DNA of 49,246 nt from Rhizobiaceae bacterium (lineage in GTDB: Bacteria > Pseudomonadota > Alphaproteobacteria > Rhizobiales > Rhizobiaceae): contig JARGOX010000031.1 in NCBI GenBank assembly GCA_029233925.1, positions 1-49,246 of the forward strand. The letters run 5' to 3'. This document shows positions 27,745-37,760 of this stretch, one piece after another. The notes beneath the pieces are model-generated. The model worked only from the letters and a program-made list of their open reading frames with translations. It made no database searches and was not told the origin of the DNA. The position numbers and the translations under genes are program-made. The first letter of the stretch is position 1. Each line of letters opens with the position of its first letter.

Positions 27745-28998
27745 ATGCCTGCTTTCAAGTCCGAATTCCTTCATACGCTCCACGAACGTGGTTTCATCCA
27801 CCAGACCTCGGATGATGCCGGTCTCGATGCACTGCTTACCAAGGAATCGGTGAAAGCCTATATCGGGTTTGACCCGACAGCCTCCAGCCTGCACGCCGGT
27901 TCATTGATACAGATCATGATGTTGTACTGGTTCCAGAAGACCGGACACAAGCCCATTGCATTGATGGGCGGTGGAACGGGCATGATCGGCGATCCGAGTT
28001 TCAAGGATGAAGCGCGGCAATTGATGACACCTGAAAAGATTGCGGACAATCTTGCAGGGATCAAACGCTGCTTTGCAAAATACCTCCAGTTCGGTGACGC
28101 GCCTTGTGATGCGGTGATGGCCAATAATGCCGACTGGCTGATGGACATCAACTATGTCACCTTTTTGCGGGATGTCGGGCGCCATTTTTCCGTCAACCGG
28201 ATGCTGACCTTTGATTCGGTGAAAATGCGGCTGGAACGGGAACAATCGCTTTCATTTCTTGAATTCAACTACATGATCCTGCAGGCCTACGACTTCGTGG
28301 AACTCAGCAAACGCTATGATTGCCGCATCCAGATGGGTGGCTCGGATCAATGGGGCAATATTATCAACGGCATTGATCTTGGACACCGCATGGGTACGCC
28401 GCAGCTCTACGCGATAACCTCGCCGCTGCTGACCACCTCGTCCGGCGCCAAAATGGGCAAATCCGCAAGCGGCGCCGTCTGGTTGAACGCCGACCTGTTG
28501 AGCGTTTACGATTTCTGGCAATATTGGCGCAACACCGAGGATGCGGACGTCACCCGGTTCCTGAAGCTTTACACGACACTACCGATGGATGAAATCGGCA
28601 GGTTGGAAAGCCTCGGCGGCAGCGAGATCAACGAAGTCAAAAAAATACTGGCAACCGAAGTCACGGCCATTTTGCATGGGCGTGCGGCAGCCGAAGAAGC
28701 TGCCGAGACTGCTCGCAAGACGTTCGAAGAAGGGGCCTTGGCGGAAAATCTGCCGTCAATCGAGATCGCATCCGGCGAATTGAATGCAGGCATCGGCATT
28801 TTGAGCCTGTTTGTCACGGCTGGCCTGGCGGGATCAAACGGCGAAGCGCGTCGCCATATCAAGGGTGGCGCGGTGCGCATCAATGATAGTCAGGTCAGTG
28901 ATGAAAGACGCGTGATAAGCGATGCGGATCTGACGCAGGACGGCGTGATCAAGCTGTCACTGGGCAAGAAAAAACACCTGCTCGTGCGTCCCGTCTGA
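27745..28998 (+). CDS. tyrS: Tyrosyl-tRNA synthetase
   Basis: Class I aminoacyl-tRNA synthetase that charges tRNA-Tyr. The 417-residue form has the HIGH-equivalent in [11 protein letters not shown] (His50), the Tyr-binding segment GSDQWGNI and the KMSKS-equivalent KMGKS (236-240), with a C-terminal S4-like RNA-binding domain (about 350-415, [15 protein letters not shown]). The ATG at 27745 is preferred because the residues added by the frame's earlier start are not family-like. It diverges from anmK and converges on the AsmA-like gene, with a hairpin between their stops. Confidence 0.96.
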   Translation: MPAFKSEFLHTLHERGFIHQTSDDAGLDALLTKESVKAYIGFDPTASSLHAGSLIQIMMLYWFQKTGHKPIALMGGGTGMIGDPSFKDEARQLMTPEKIADNLAGIKRCFAKYLQFGDAPCDAVMANNADWLMDINYVTFLRDVGRHFSVNRMLTFDSVKMRLEREQSLSFLEFNYMILQAYDFVELSKRYDCRIQMGGSDQWGNIINGIDLGHRMGTPQLYAITSPLLTTSSGAKMGKSASGAVWLNADLLSVYDFWQYWRNTEDADVTRFLKLYTTLPMDEIGRLESLGGSEINEVKKILATEVTAILHGRAAAEEAAETARKTFEEGALAENLPSIEIASGELNAGIGILSLFVTAGLAGSNGEARRHIKGGAVRINDSQVSDERRVISDADLTQDGVIKLSLGKKKHLLVRPV

Positions 28999-29010
28999 CT
29001 CGGATCATTG

Positions 29011-29037
29011 GCAGGGCATCTGGAATGAATGTCCTGC
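29011..29037. terminator. Hairpin between tyrS and the AsmA-like gene
   Basis: GCAGGGCAT (29011-29019) pairs with ATGTCCTGC (29029-29037) with one G-T pair. It is placed between two convergent stop codons but lacks a T-run, so a role in termination is suggested by position only. Confidence 0.35.
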
Positions 29038-29069
29038 AAATGCTGTCATTTTGACAATTGGGCGCGGCT

Positions 29070-32000
29070 CTATTTGCCGCCCTCATTTGGATCATGGGTG
29101 CGCGGCGCAGGTTCTGGTCTGTTTTCATCACGAAACTGGAAAATGGATCTGAATATTCCGGGCGCAATGATCGAAATCGGGTTGATGACAAGTTGCGGCT
29201 CACCGCGTCGCCCCGACAGCCGGAATGTTATACCAATCAGCCCTCTGTCGCGACCATTGCCCAATAGCACGCCGAGAACCGGGATTTCCGCCAGGATCCT
29301 GTTGAGCCCATAGGCAGGCATGAATGTACCTGTGACATTCATATTGTCGTTTTCGTCGAAGACAGTACCTTGAAAGGCAAAACCCACCAGCGGGCCACGG
29401 GCAATGCCGTCACTGACCCGAAGATAACCTTTTCCCATCTGAACGCGCGCGTATGCGTTCTGGAATTGCGCACGGCTGACATCGATATCGCGACGTACTG
29501 CCTGATTGAGGCTTTCGCTGCCGTCTGCATTTGACGAGACAAGGGACTTAAGATTTTCATCATTGACGATGTTGAATTCAAGCATCTCAATCGAGCCGAT
29601 ATAGGGACCATTGCCCGCTCTGACCAATTGCACGGCAAGCTGCCCGCCATCGATTTTTTCGTAGATGTCGGCAAACCGGGCAACGGCTCCCGCATCAGCG
29701 CTGGTAAATGTCAGCACCAGACCTGATCCATCGTGTGTGCCCTTGGCTGCAACCGCTCTGCCCCTGTCAGTCTTGGCCGTCAGGTTCAGTTTGAGAATGT
29801 TGCTTCCAACACCGCTATAGGCCAGTTTGAAACCCTGCATGGATTCATTGTTGAACCCGAACGCGCGTTTTGTATTCACGTTCAGGTCAATCCTTGGTTT
29901 CCCCTCATCACTGCCACTGCCTGAATCTTTCAGCAGTTGTTTGATCGTGGAACGCAAGTCGATCGCTTCACCGCCCACGTTGACAAGATACGAATTTCCC
30001 TTGCGAGACATATTGACCGAGAAATTGTCGTTGCGGCTCAATGAGGCCCGGCTGAACTTGGCGCTGGTGACGCCTCCACCGGAAACCTGCAGGCTACCCA
30101 GTGCCGAAAACCCTTCGCCGCGCAGGTTCAGGTTCTTGATCAGCATATTCTGCGGCAGCCCGGCAGCAGAATCGGAATTGCCATCAGCCGTCCCTTCTTC
30201 CGGTATCACCTCGAAACTTGCCGATGCCTTCACGCCCTTGCCCTTTGACCAACCGATCCACGGCAAGAGCAATTCTGCATTGGTCAGATCCGCAACGACC
30301 TCCTGTCGTCCCTCGCGCTGCAATATTGTTGTGAGATGAATGGTGCCTTTGATATATTCATTCAATTGCGGCGCAAACTGTGCCCGGTCATCGTCGGACA
30401 CATACATTTTGACTTCCCGGAACGGTTCCAACCCATTTTTTGAATCAAGCGGATCGGTAAAATTCAGATGCGATTGCATGCCGTTGAGTTCGGCATCCGC
30501 GTCGATCCTCATCGCCTGCGTATCAACAAACATCTTGCCCTCTGCATTGGTGACTTTCACACCATTGACCTTGGGGCCCAGGCTGACGCCATCAAGATCC
30601 AACTCCACATTCCATTCGGGTTTGGGTGGTTGCTGTCTCTTGATCAGACCAAATGTCAATTCGACCTGTGAGCGCACAGTGCCGGAAAAATCTTCCGGCG
30701 TGTAGGGTGTGCGCTCAAGCGCATTGATCGGTTGATAGGAAATCAGTTCAGCGACTGCTGCAGCGTCCCCTTCCATGGCAATGGTCAAATGCGCCATCAA
30801 GGGTTTTGCATCGGTGCTTTCTATGGTGAATTTGCCATCTGAAACGGCAACACTTCTCCCGGTTGGAAAATAGGCAGAGCCCTGGTCGATCTGAAGCTCG
30901 AGGTGCTGACCGCGCAATGAAAGCAGGCCCGAGGCGCCTCTGACCGGCGGGATATCACCGGCAATATCAAAGCGCGCATCTTCAATGTTGAAGTCAACCT
31001 GAAGCTGGTTTTCGTCAAGATGCAATCCATCCGGCATCTCTTCAGCCATCCGGCCACCCGGAATGAAGACCCTGATAGCGCCTCCCTTGACGGTGCCGCC
31101 GAACAGATTCTCCTGCACCCAGGTTCGTGCCCTCTTTGCAATCCAATAGGGCCACAATTGTTTGATCGCTGTGGTTTGCATTGTATTCACATTGGCAACA
31201 AAACTGACTTCGGGACTTGTATCTGTGAGTTGAATGCCAGCCGATGAAAACATCGTGCCGCCCTGCCCCGAGACAATAAATTCATCCACATAGAACCGCC
31301 GCTCGGATTTGATAAAACGGGCAAAGGCCTTCATCGCCACCGTTACCGGCGGCTCATTGGAGTCGGTTGGCGCGATGGTTGCGTTGTCGACCAACAGGTC
31401 AATGGCAAACCCGTCCTGACTTTGACCCGGATAATTCTTGAGATCGATAATACCACCATTGAAGCTATAGGATGATTTTCCTATTTTTAGCCTGGAAGGC
31501 CTGAATTCAAGGGATTTGCGCTTGGTATCAAGCGCCAGCCTGATGGTGCTTTGCTCCAATTGCGCAGCAATTCCATCCATAAAGAGTTCGCCCGAGGAAA
31601 GCTGCAGATTGGCTTTCAATTGGGCACGTTCCTCACCCTGGCCTTCGAGTGCCTGAAATTCCACCCGGGCGAGACTTTCCAGGCGAAATTTTCTGTTCGG
31701 ATTATCGGTGAAGGTACGGATCATTTTCCCCAGATGGACCCCGGTCAGATGGGCAATCAGTTGCATCCGTTTTTTTGTTCCGGGTTTGACTGAAGCCTTG
31801 CCGTCAAACTTTATGTCCTGATCGGCAAATTGAAGTTCTGCATCGATCTCGAACCCGGCTGCATTCATTTCAGCAATTTCGGCCGAAACCACATTGACGC
31901 TATAACCGGTAAAGCCCTCATTTTCCGTTGACACGGTATGTCCTATGCCCTCTATGGCGACATCGCGCAGGATAATGTGGCGGGTTCCCCTCAGCCTGAG

Positions 32001-32606
32001 CGCCCGCGACAGATCATGAATTGCCAAAAAGCCGCGATCGGTCAGCGTTTCCAGATCCGTGACCTGCAACGCCGAGAGATCCAGCGCGCTTTCCCGGCTT
32101 TGCACCTGCTTTTCGATGGCATTGGCAACGATGAAACCACCATCGATTTCAACATGGGATATTTTCAGACTGCCCGACAGAAGCGGCAGAACTTTCAGTG
32201 CGATGATGACTGCTTTGGCGCGCACGGCTTCTTCGCCATCCACCCCGACGCGCAGATCAACCTCTCTTGCGACCAGCGCCAACCGCCCACCTTTGGCGAA
32301 ACGCACATCAGCGCCGCCAACTGTCGCCACAAAGCGATCCCCGACTGTATTTTGAAGCAGCGTTTGCGCCCGGCTGGCAAGCGCTCCGTTCACCACGCCA
32401 CTTTCGAGCAGAAACACCCCCGAAATGAGGAGGATCAGCACGATGGCAGTCAGGAAGGTGAATAGACGCGCAAATCCAAAGAGCAATCGATGGTCATGGG
32501 GCGTATGGACGATGATCGGATTTTCGGCATTGGCAGAAGGCATGGAATGCAAGGCAACAGACACAAGTCCGTTGTTTTTTCTGCTCCCACCATTTCCAAC
32601 TGACAT
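29070..32606 (-). CDS. AsmA-like / DUF3971 family protein (large inner-membrane-anchored protein)
   Basis: An 1178-residue protein with a short cytoplasmic N-terminus, one membrane helix (about 48-70, FTFLTAIVLILLISGVFL), then a very long periplasmic part of repeated amphipathic beta-strands, typical of AsmA/DUF3971 proteins. Relatives (YhdP, TamB, AsmA) bridge the envelope and help move phospholipids to the outer membrane. Conserved-looking points are the membrane-proximal domain around 60-200 and the C-terminal AsmA_2 domain ending near IISIIAPGIFRSIF. The ATG at 32606 is favoured; an earlier start at 32651 and a later Met are possible. The last residues contain Pro/Asn/Gly-rich tail. No partner gene is adjacent. 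Confidence 0.87.
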   Translation of the reverse strand: MSVGNGGSRKNNGLVSVALHSMPSANAENPIIVHTPHDHRLLFGFARLFTFLTAIVLILLISGVFLLESGVVNGALASRAQTLLQNTVGDRFVATVGGADVRFAKGGRLALVAREVDLRVGVDGEEAVRAKAVIIALKVLPLLSGSLKISHVEIDGGFIVANAIEKQVQSRESALDLSALQVTDLETLTDRGFLAIHDLSRALRLRGTRHIILRDVAIEGIGHTVSTENEGFTGYSVNVVSAEIAEMNAAGFEIDAELQFADQDIKFDGKASVKPGTKKRMQLIAHLTGVHLGKMIRTFTDNPNRKFRLESLARVEFQALEGQGEERAQLKANLQLSSGELFMDGIAAQLEQSTIRLALDTKRKSLEFRPSRLKIGKSSYSFNGGIIDLKNYPGQSQDGFAIDLLVDNATIAPTDSNEPPVTVAMKAFARFIKSERRFYVDEFIVSGQGGTMFSSAGIQLTDTSPEVSFVANVNTMQTTAIKQLWPYWIAKRARTWVQENLFGGTVKGGAIRVFIPGGRMAEEMPDGLHLDENQLQVDFNIEDARFDIAGDIPPVRGASGLLSLRGQHLELQIDQGSAYFPTGRSVAVSDGKFTIESTDAKPLMAHLTIAMEGDAAAVAELISYQPINALERTPYTPEDFSGTVRSQVELTFGLIKRQQPPKPEWNVELDLDGVSLGPKVNGVKVTNAEGKMFVDTQAMRIDADAELNGMQSHLNFTDPLDSKNGLEPFREVKMYVSDDDRAQFAPQLNEYIKGTIHLTTILQREGRQEVVADLTNAELLLPWIGWSKGKGVKASASFEVIPEEGTADGNSDSAAGLPQNMLIKNLNLRGEGFSALGSLQVSGGGVTSAKFSRASLSRNDNFSVNMSRKGNSYLVNVGGEAIDLRSTIKQLLKDSGSGSDEGKPRIDLNVNTKRAFGFNNESMQGFKLAYSGVGSNILKLNLTAKTDRGRAVAAKGTHDGSGLVLTFTSADAGAVARFADIYEKIDGGQLAVQLVRAGNGPYIGSIEMLEFNIVNDENLKSLVSSNADGSESLNQAVRRDIDVSRAQFQNAYARVQMGKGYLRVSDGIARGPLVGFAFQGTVFDENDNMNVTGTFMPAYGLNRILAEIPVLGVLLGNGRDRGLIGITFRLSGRRGEPQLVINPISIIAPGIFRSIFQFRDENRPEPAPRTHDPNEGGK

Positions 32607-32773
32607 TGATTGTTGTTCCGCGACTATACAAAGTTTGCAGCATCCGTCCACGCTTTGATAATGTGCAGCAACAGGACGATTCTACGTTCAACTATATGAC
32701 AATTTATATGACTACCATATAGAGCGCATCCGGCCTATCAACAGGTCGGGAACCATGGCAGAGGACAGCACAA

Positions 32774-33238
32774 ATGGTATTACTTGCAGAAGGCATGAAA
32801 GCACCTGAATTCACATTGCCACGCGATGGCGGCGAAACCGTGACACTGGCGCAATATTCCGGGCGCAAGCTGGTGCTGTTTTTCTATCCAAAGGACGATA
32901 CCAGCGGATGCACGACAGAAACCATCGCATTTACCGCCCTGCGCGAGCGTTTTGACGCAGCCGGCGCAGATATTCTCGGCATGTCGCCTGACAGCCCTGC
33001 CAAACACGACAAATTCATTGCCAAACATGAACTGAACGTCGCTTTGGCGTCGGACGAGGAAAAAACCACGCTGGAAGCCTATGGCGTCTGGAAGGAAAAA
33101 AGCATGTACGGGAAAAAATACATGGGCGTGGAGCGTTCCACCTTCCTTGTGGACGAAAATGGGACCATTGAAAAAATCTGGCGCAAGGTGAAGGTGCCGG
33201 GCCATGCGGAAGCGGTTCTGGAAGCCGTCAGCCCTTGA
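32774..33238 (+). CDS. bcp: Thioredoxin-dependent thiol peroxidase (Bcp/PrxQ type)
   Basis: Peroxiredoxin of 154 residues that reduces hydroperoxides. The peroxidatic cysteine is C46 in the conserved FYPKDDTSGCTTE. The resolving cysteine that E. coli Bcp has five residues later is replaced (Ile51), and I see no other Cys in the protein, so it should work as a one-Cys enzyme needing an external thiol. AGGA lies upstream of the ATG. The DUF455 gene follows after 52 bp on the same strand. Confidence 0.94.
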   Translation: MVLLAEGMKAPEFTLPRDGGETVTLAQYSGRKLVLFFYPKDDTSGCTTETIAFTALRERFDAAGADILGMSPDSPAKHDKFIAKHELNVALASDEEKTTLEAYGVWKEKSMYGKKYMGVERSTFLVDENGTIEKIWRKVKVPGHAEAVLEAVSP

Positions 33239-33290
33239 AGGCGTCCATTCCCGCAAGCATATGCTTTATATCTGAAGGCTTCGTGGGCAC

Positions 33291-34124
33291 ATGACATTGG
33301 CACTTTCCAGGCCAATCACGACGTTGCGCGAGGGAACCAACCAGGCGATTGCGGCATCGGATCTTGACGTGAAAACCGCCATTGCTCAAGAGACAGCCAG
33401 ACGCTGGTTTTCGCGATCCCTGTCTCTGCGCTCGCCACTCGATTCGCCCGTTGCGGACAGACCGGGACGTCCTGAAAAGCCTGAGTTGCTGCCACCAGGC
33501 ATGATCGGAAAGCGCAATCTGAATTCCGTCAAGGGTCGCATTGCCCTGCTGCATGCCCTCGCCCACATAGAGTTGAATGCGACAGATCTGGCCTTGGACA
33601 TCGTGGCGCGTTTTGTCACGGAATCCATGCCGCAATCATTTTTTGATGGCTGGATGCAGGTCGCCTTCGAAGAGGCAAAACATTTTCTTCTTGTTCGCGG
33701 ACGCTTGCGTGATCTGGGAGCAGATTACGGCGATTTGCCAGCCCATGATGGCCTGTGGCAGGCAGCACATGATACGCGCAATGACCTGACCGCGCGTCTG
33801 GCTGTTGTACCGCTCATTCTCGAGGCACGGGGATTGGATGTCACGCCGTCACTACAGGCAAAGATGCGCAAAACCGGAGACCATGAGACCGCTGCAGTAT
33901 TGGACATCATCTATCACGATGAAAAAAAGCATGTGGCCATCGGCGCCAAATGGTTCCGCTTCCTGTGTCATCGGCAAAAGCGCAACCCGGCGGATGCATT
34001 TCGGCAATTGGTCAGGGCAAATTTTCGCGGACAGGTCAAAGCGCCCTTTAACGATATGGCGCGTGCAGAGGCAGGATTGACACCTTCCTTTTACCGCAAC
34101 TTGTCATCTGTCAACGCTTCCTGA
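33291..34124 (+). CDS. DUF455 ferritin-like protein
   Basis: A 277-residue protein of the DUF455 family with the ferritin-like four-helix pattern. Putative di-iron ligands are the Glu of AHIELNATDLALD, the FEEAKHF helix (Glu and His), the Glu of LEARGLDV and the Glu/His of YHDEKKHVAIG. Related proteins include di-iron oxygenases; for this family, no activity is established to my knowledge. No signal peptide. It lies 52 bp after bcp, so co-transcription and a link to oxidative stress are possible but not shown. Confidence 0.85.
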   Translation: MTLALSRPITTLREGTNQAIAASDLDVKTAIAQETARRWFSRSLSLRSPLDSPVADRPGRPEKPELLPPGMIGKRNLNSVKGRIALLHALAHIELNATDLALDIVARFVTESMPQSFFDGWMQVAFEEAKHFLLVRGRLRDLGADYGDLPAHDGLWQAAHDTRNDLTARLAVVPLILEARGLDVTPSLQAKMRKTGDHETAAVLDIIYHDEKKHVAIGAKWFRFLCHRQKRNPADAFRQLVRANFRGQVKAPFNDMARAEAGLTPSFYRNLSSVNAS

Positions 34125-34237
34125 CGCAAGAAATCCCCTATTTATTTTCTATGCTCAACAGTACAAATCAAATCTTTATTAACCTTAACAGAGTCTAATA
34201 AGCGCACCAACGTCTTCGTATTGATTAGGGGAATAGA

Positions 34238-35509
34238 GTGTCGCATAGCTCAGTCAGCCGCGTATTTGGCAAACGCTCAAAGCAACACACATTGATTCTG
34301 GCCAGCGGCGACAATATACGCCATTGGACCATTCGACCCTGGGTGGTCGGTTTGACGGCCAGTTTTATAGCTGTCATGGCGATTGGATACCTGCTGGCGA
34401 CAACCTATCTGATTTTGCGGGACGATCTGGTTGGATCGGCAATGGCCCGTCAAGCCAGAATGCAACATGCCTACGAGGACAGGATTGCATCGCTTCGTTC
34501 GCAGGTCGATCGGATCACCAGCCGTCAATTGCTTGATCAACAGCAGATGGACAACAAGGTCACGGAACTGATGGAGCAACAGGCCAGGATCAGCACCAGG
34601 CACGGACGCATTGATTTACTGTTGAACAGAGCGGATATTGCAGTCGTCTCTCCGGTTCGAATTCCGGTACCCAGGACACGGCCGGAAAAGGCTGACACCG
34701 GGAATCGGCAAGCGTCACTCGAGGCGACGTCAACACCCAGGGAAAATCAGTTTGTAGCGAATGAAATGCCCCTTCGTGTCAGCCATCTCGCCTATGCCGA
34801 TACAGGCAACTCCGCAACACAGAGCGCCGGCAAATTGTTCGATGACGTATTCTTTTCCCTCAAGACAATCGAAAACGAGCAATTTGAAAAAGTTCAAAAC
34901 CTGACATCAAATACCTATCAGGCAGTCGAGACAATCCATTCGATCCTGCGCAACTCCGGCATCAAGACGCAGCAGGAAAGTGGCATCGGCGGCCCATTTG
35001 TGACGGCCGAAAACCCTGCAGTTTTCGACACCTCACTTAAGGATCTGGGAACAGCACTCGACAAACTAGAAAAAGCAAAAAAACTAGCGCGCAAGATACC
35101 CATTGCCAATCCCGCACCTCAACAGCCCGTCAGCAGCCGCTTCGGCACACGCCGCGATCCATTTCTCGACCGCGTTGCTCATCACTCGGGAATAGACTTC
35201 AAGGTTGCCTACGGGCAGGCTGTCTTTGCTACGGGTTCTGGCACCGTCTTGAGTGCGGGCAGAAAGGGCGGATACGGAAAAATGATCGAGATCGATCATG
35301 GCAATGGCATCACCACTCGTTTCGCGCATCTCTCACGGATGCTGGTAAAAGTCGGTGATCGCGTGACGGTCGGACAGAAAATTGCCGCCGCAGGAAGCAC
35401 TGGGCGATCAACAGGGCCCCATTTGCATTATGAAATTCGCGTCCATGACAAGGCGGTTAACCCACAACGTTTTCTGGCCGCCGGAGAAAAACTGAATTCA
35501 CTTCTTTGA
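34238..35509 (+). CDS. M23-family peptidoglycan peptidase with N-terminal membrane anchor and coiled coil
   Basis: A 423-residue envelope protein: cytoplasmic N-terminus, one membrane helix (about 36-60), a coiled-coil-rich region (about 68-130), a low-complexity linker, a second helical segment (200-290) and a C-terminal LytM/M23 domain. Zinc ligands are intact: H316-x3-D320 in HHSGIDFK and the H-x-H pair H395/H397 in GPHLHYEIR, so it should be an active endopeptidase that cuts peptide cross-links. The GTG start has GGGG 6 bases upstream. Its architecture resembles proteins that remodel wall at division or growth sites. It precedes the DEAD-box gene by 227 bp. Confidence 0.92.
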   Translation: MSHSSVSRVFGKRSKQHTLILASGDNIRHWTIRPWVVGLTASFIAVMAIGYLLATTYLILRDDLVGSAMARQARMQHAYEDRIASLRSQVDRITSRQLLDQQQMDNKVTELMEQQARISTRHGRIDLLLNRADIAVVSPVRIPVPRTRPEKADTGNRQASLEATSTPRENQFVANEMPLRVSHLAYADTGNSATQSAGKLFDDVFFSLKTIENEQFEKVQNLTSNTYQAVETIHSILRNSGIKTQQESGIGGPFVTAENPAVFDTSLKDLGTALDKLEKAKKLARKIPIANPAPQQPVSSRFGTRRDPFLDRVAHHSGIDFKVAYGQAVFATGSGTVLSAGRKGGYGKMIEIDHGNGITTRFAHLSRMLVKVGDRVTVGQKIAAAGSTGRSTGPHLHYEIRVHDKAVNPQRFLAAGEKLNSLL

Positions 35510-35736
35510 CCCCAAAATTATTGCCATTGCAGGCATGAAACCGTTAAACAAGGCTACCCGTCAAAAGAGGATGGGAGCCTCTGGTTGAAGATCTGGCGGT
35601 TGGGCGAATTCGTACAATTATGTTTCAGAATTAACACTGTTTGACATAAAACCCCCATAATCAGGTTGTAATTCGGGTAAATTCCGCGATTTCCTTGACT
35701 TGAGGGATCGTTCGGACTAGTGCGATCACATTGTGA

Positions 35737-37275
35737 ATGGAGCGTCATGAGACCTCCGGGCATTTAGTGACTCTTGTAACGGAAACGACGTTCTCATTGA
35801 TTACATTCTCTGATCTTGGCTTAAGTCAAAAGGTTCTTTCAGCTGTCCAAGACGCTGGATACACAATACCGACTCCAATTCAGGCTGGCGCCATACCACC
35901 TGCCTTGGCTGGAAGAGACATTCTTGGAATAGCGCAAACCGGCACAGGCAAGACAGCGTCCTTTGTGCTGCCAATGCTCACGCGGCTCGAAAAAGGCAGA
36001 GCGCGTGCGCGCATGCCGAGGACATTGATCCTGGAACCGACCCGCGAGTTGGCCGCCCAGGTCCAGGAAAACTTCATCACCTATGGCAAATATCACAAGC
36101 TGAATATTGCGCTTTTGATTGGCGGCGTTTCCTTTGAGGAACAGAATCGGAAGCTCGAACGCGGTGCAGACGTGCTGATCGCAACACCGGGTCGTCTTCT
36201 CGATCATCAGGAACGCGGCAAGCTTCTGCTGACCGGTGTTGAAATTTTCGTCATTGACGAAGCTGACCGCATGCTCGACATGGGTTTCATTCCCGATATC
36301 GAACGGATCGCAAAGCTTATTCCCTTTACCCGGCAAACCCTGTTCTTTTCTGCGACAATGCCTGCGGAAATCCAGCGGCTGTCAGACGGGTTTCTGCAAA
36401 ACCCTGAAGAAGTCAGGGTCGCGCCAGCTGCCTCCGCAGCCACGACTGTGACGCAACGCGTGGTGGCATGCAAATCCAAGGATTTCGAAAAGCGCGCTCT
36501 GTTGCGTGACCTTATCCGTGAGCAGGATACGCTCAAGAACGCGATCATATTCTGTAATCGCAAGCGCGATGTCTCTGAATTGTTCCGGTCGCTAGAGCGT
36601 CATGGCTTTTCCGTTGGCGCATTGCACGGTGACATGGACCAGCACTCGCGCACGGCCATGCTGCAGGGCTTCAGGGATAACAAAATACAGCTTCTGGTCG
36701 CCTCTGATGTGGCTGCCCGTGGGCTGGATTTGCCGGATGTCAGCCATGTCTTCAATTTTGATGTGCCAATCCATGCAGAAGACTATGTTCACCGGATCGG
36801 CCGGACCGGGCGTGCTGGACGCGAAGGTGCATCCTTCACCCTGGTAACCTCCCGTGAGACCAAACAGCTCGATGCCATTGAAAAATTGATCAATCAGAAG
36901 ATCGCATGGCATGATGGTGACCTGTCGTCTGCCAATAGTGGTGGCAGTGAAGAAGAAGCACTAAAACCGAAGACACGTTCAAACCGCAGCCCAGGCAAAT
37001 CCTCCGGCGAGTCCGGTGGACGCAAATCCTCCGGCGCGTCCGGCGGGCGCAGTTCGTCGAGCGAATCTGTTGGACGCAGCCAGCGGCAACCAAGCAAAAA
37101 AACTGAAGAAGAAAGGCCCGAACCCGTCGAAATGATAAAGCAGCAGAAAAGCCCGGCAACCAACGACAACAAGAACAGACGTGGCGGCAGACGCAGCGAC
37201 AGTGACGATTCGGCCTCTCCAGTTGGTTTCGGTGATGAAATTCCCGCATTCATGATGATTGGCGAAAAACGCTAG
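35737..37275 (+). CDS. DEAD-box RNA helicase, RhlE-like
   Basis: ATP-dependent RNA helicase of 512 residues. The motifs are AQTGTGKT (66-73), PTRELA, DEAD (174-177), SAT (205-207) and HRIGRTGRAGR of motif VI. The core most resembles RhlE helicases, which act in ribosome assembly and cold adaptation. After the core (about 400) the tail is Arg/Ser/Gly-rich with short imperfect repeats of the type SSGxSGGR (about 415-450), a likely RNA-binding extension. The start is uncertain: the ATG at 35737 lacks a ribosome site and the family normally begins near LITFSDLGLS, so a TTG or GTG within the first 22 codons could be used. Confidence 0.93.
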   Translation: MERHETSGHLVTLVTETTFSLITFSDLGLSQKVLSAVQDAGYTIPTPIQAGAIPPALAGRDILGIAQTGTGKTASFVLPMLTRLEKGRARARMPRTLILEPTRELAAQVQENFITYGKYHKLNIALLIGGVSFEEQNRKLERGADVLIATPGRLLDHQERGKLLLTGVEIFVIDEADRMLDMGFIPDIERIAKLIPFTRQTLFFSATMPAEIQRLSDGFLQNPEEVRVAPAASAATTVTQRVVACKSKDFEKRALLRDLIREQDTLKNAIIFCNRKRDVSELFRSLERHGFSVGALHGDMDQHSRTAMLQGFRDNKIQLLVASDVAARGLDLPDVSHVFNFDVPIHAEDYVHRIGRTGRAGREGASFTLVTSRETKQLDAIEKLINQKIAWHDGDLSSANSGGSEEEALKPKTRSNRSPGKSSGESGGRKSSGASGGRSSSSESVGRSQRQPSKKTEEERPEPVEMIKQQKSPATNDNKNRRGGRRSDSDDSASPVGFGDEIPAFMMIGEKR

Positions 37276-37331
37276 ACCATCCGTTCAATCGGACTCAGGC
37301 ATAAGCCCTTTGCGAACAAACCACACACATT

Positions 37332-37357
37332 TGCCAGCCTGTTGGGCTGGCATTTTT
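37332..37357 (+). terminator. Rho-independent terminator of the DEAD-box helicase gene
   Basis: TGCCAGCC (37332-37339) and GGCTGGCA (37345-37352) form a perfect 8-bp stem with a 5-base loop, followed by TTTTT on the plus strand. It lies 57 bp past the helicase stop. Confidence 0.88.
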
Positions 37358-37379
37358 GATTCTGGAGCGCCCTGCCCAT

Positions 37380-37665
37380 TTAGAGCATGTCTGGCTTTCA
37401 TTGGTTCGCTCTGCCAGTTGTTTTTTGGTCAGTATCAAGTTGGTTCGCGAATCGCGTACCTTAAGGTACGCGCAAGCGAAACGACGTAGATAGCGGCGAA
37501 CAAACAGCTGGCCCGAAGGGTTCGCGACCAATGGCCGCCCGCTGCGTCACCCGTTGTGTCTGACGTCTCGACCGATGCGAAAGCGTCGCTCTTTACCGCC
37601 TTCCTGGCGGATCGACACACTGGATCACGAACAGAGTGGTTCAATGAAAGCCAGACATGTTCTAA
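37380..37665. repeat. 286-bp element bounded by 35-bp imperfect inverted repeats
   Basis: Outer arms at 37380-37414 and 37631-37665 are inverted copies: TTAGA, one mismatch, an identical 18-base stretch CATGTCTGGCTTTCATTG, a 5-base mismatch, then CTCTG. Inside, 37453-37472 is a perfect 20-bp palindrome (CGCGTACCTTAAGGTACGCG). No transposase is encoded and reading frames through it look artificial. It occupies most of the 485-bp gap between the helicase and TfoX genes, directly after the helicase terminator. It resembles a non-autonomous palindromic intergenic element (MITE or rhizobial-type repeat). A third, single arm occurs at 38783-38807. Confidence 0.75.
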
Positions 37666-37760
37666 TAAAAAAGATCGGTCAGCGCCCGCAGGCCAGCGAC
37701 CTGACAAGCGGAAAATGGCAGCTCCGCATCTGGCACATGTGCTTTTGTCAAAAATTTCAG

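Noticed and set aside
34160-34200. TTAACCTTAAC upstream of the M23 gene as a CtrA site
   Set aside because: Spacing of the TTAA halves does not match the usual TTAA-N7-TTAA box; an AT-rich promoter explains it equally well.
37435-37707. 90-residue frame through the inverted-repeat element
   Set aside because: It crosses the palindromic element and one of its arms; composition follows the repeat, so it is unlikely to be a protein.
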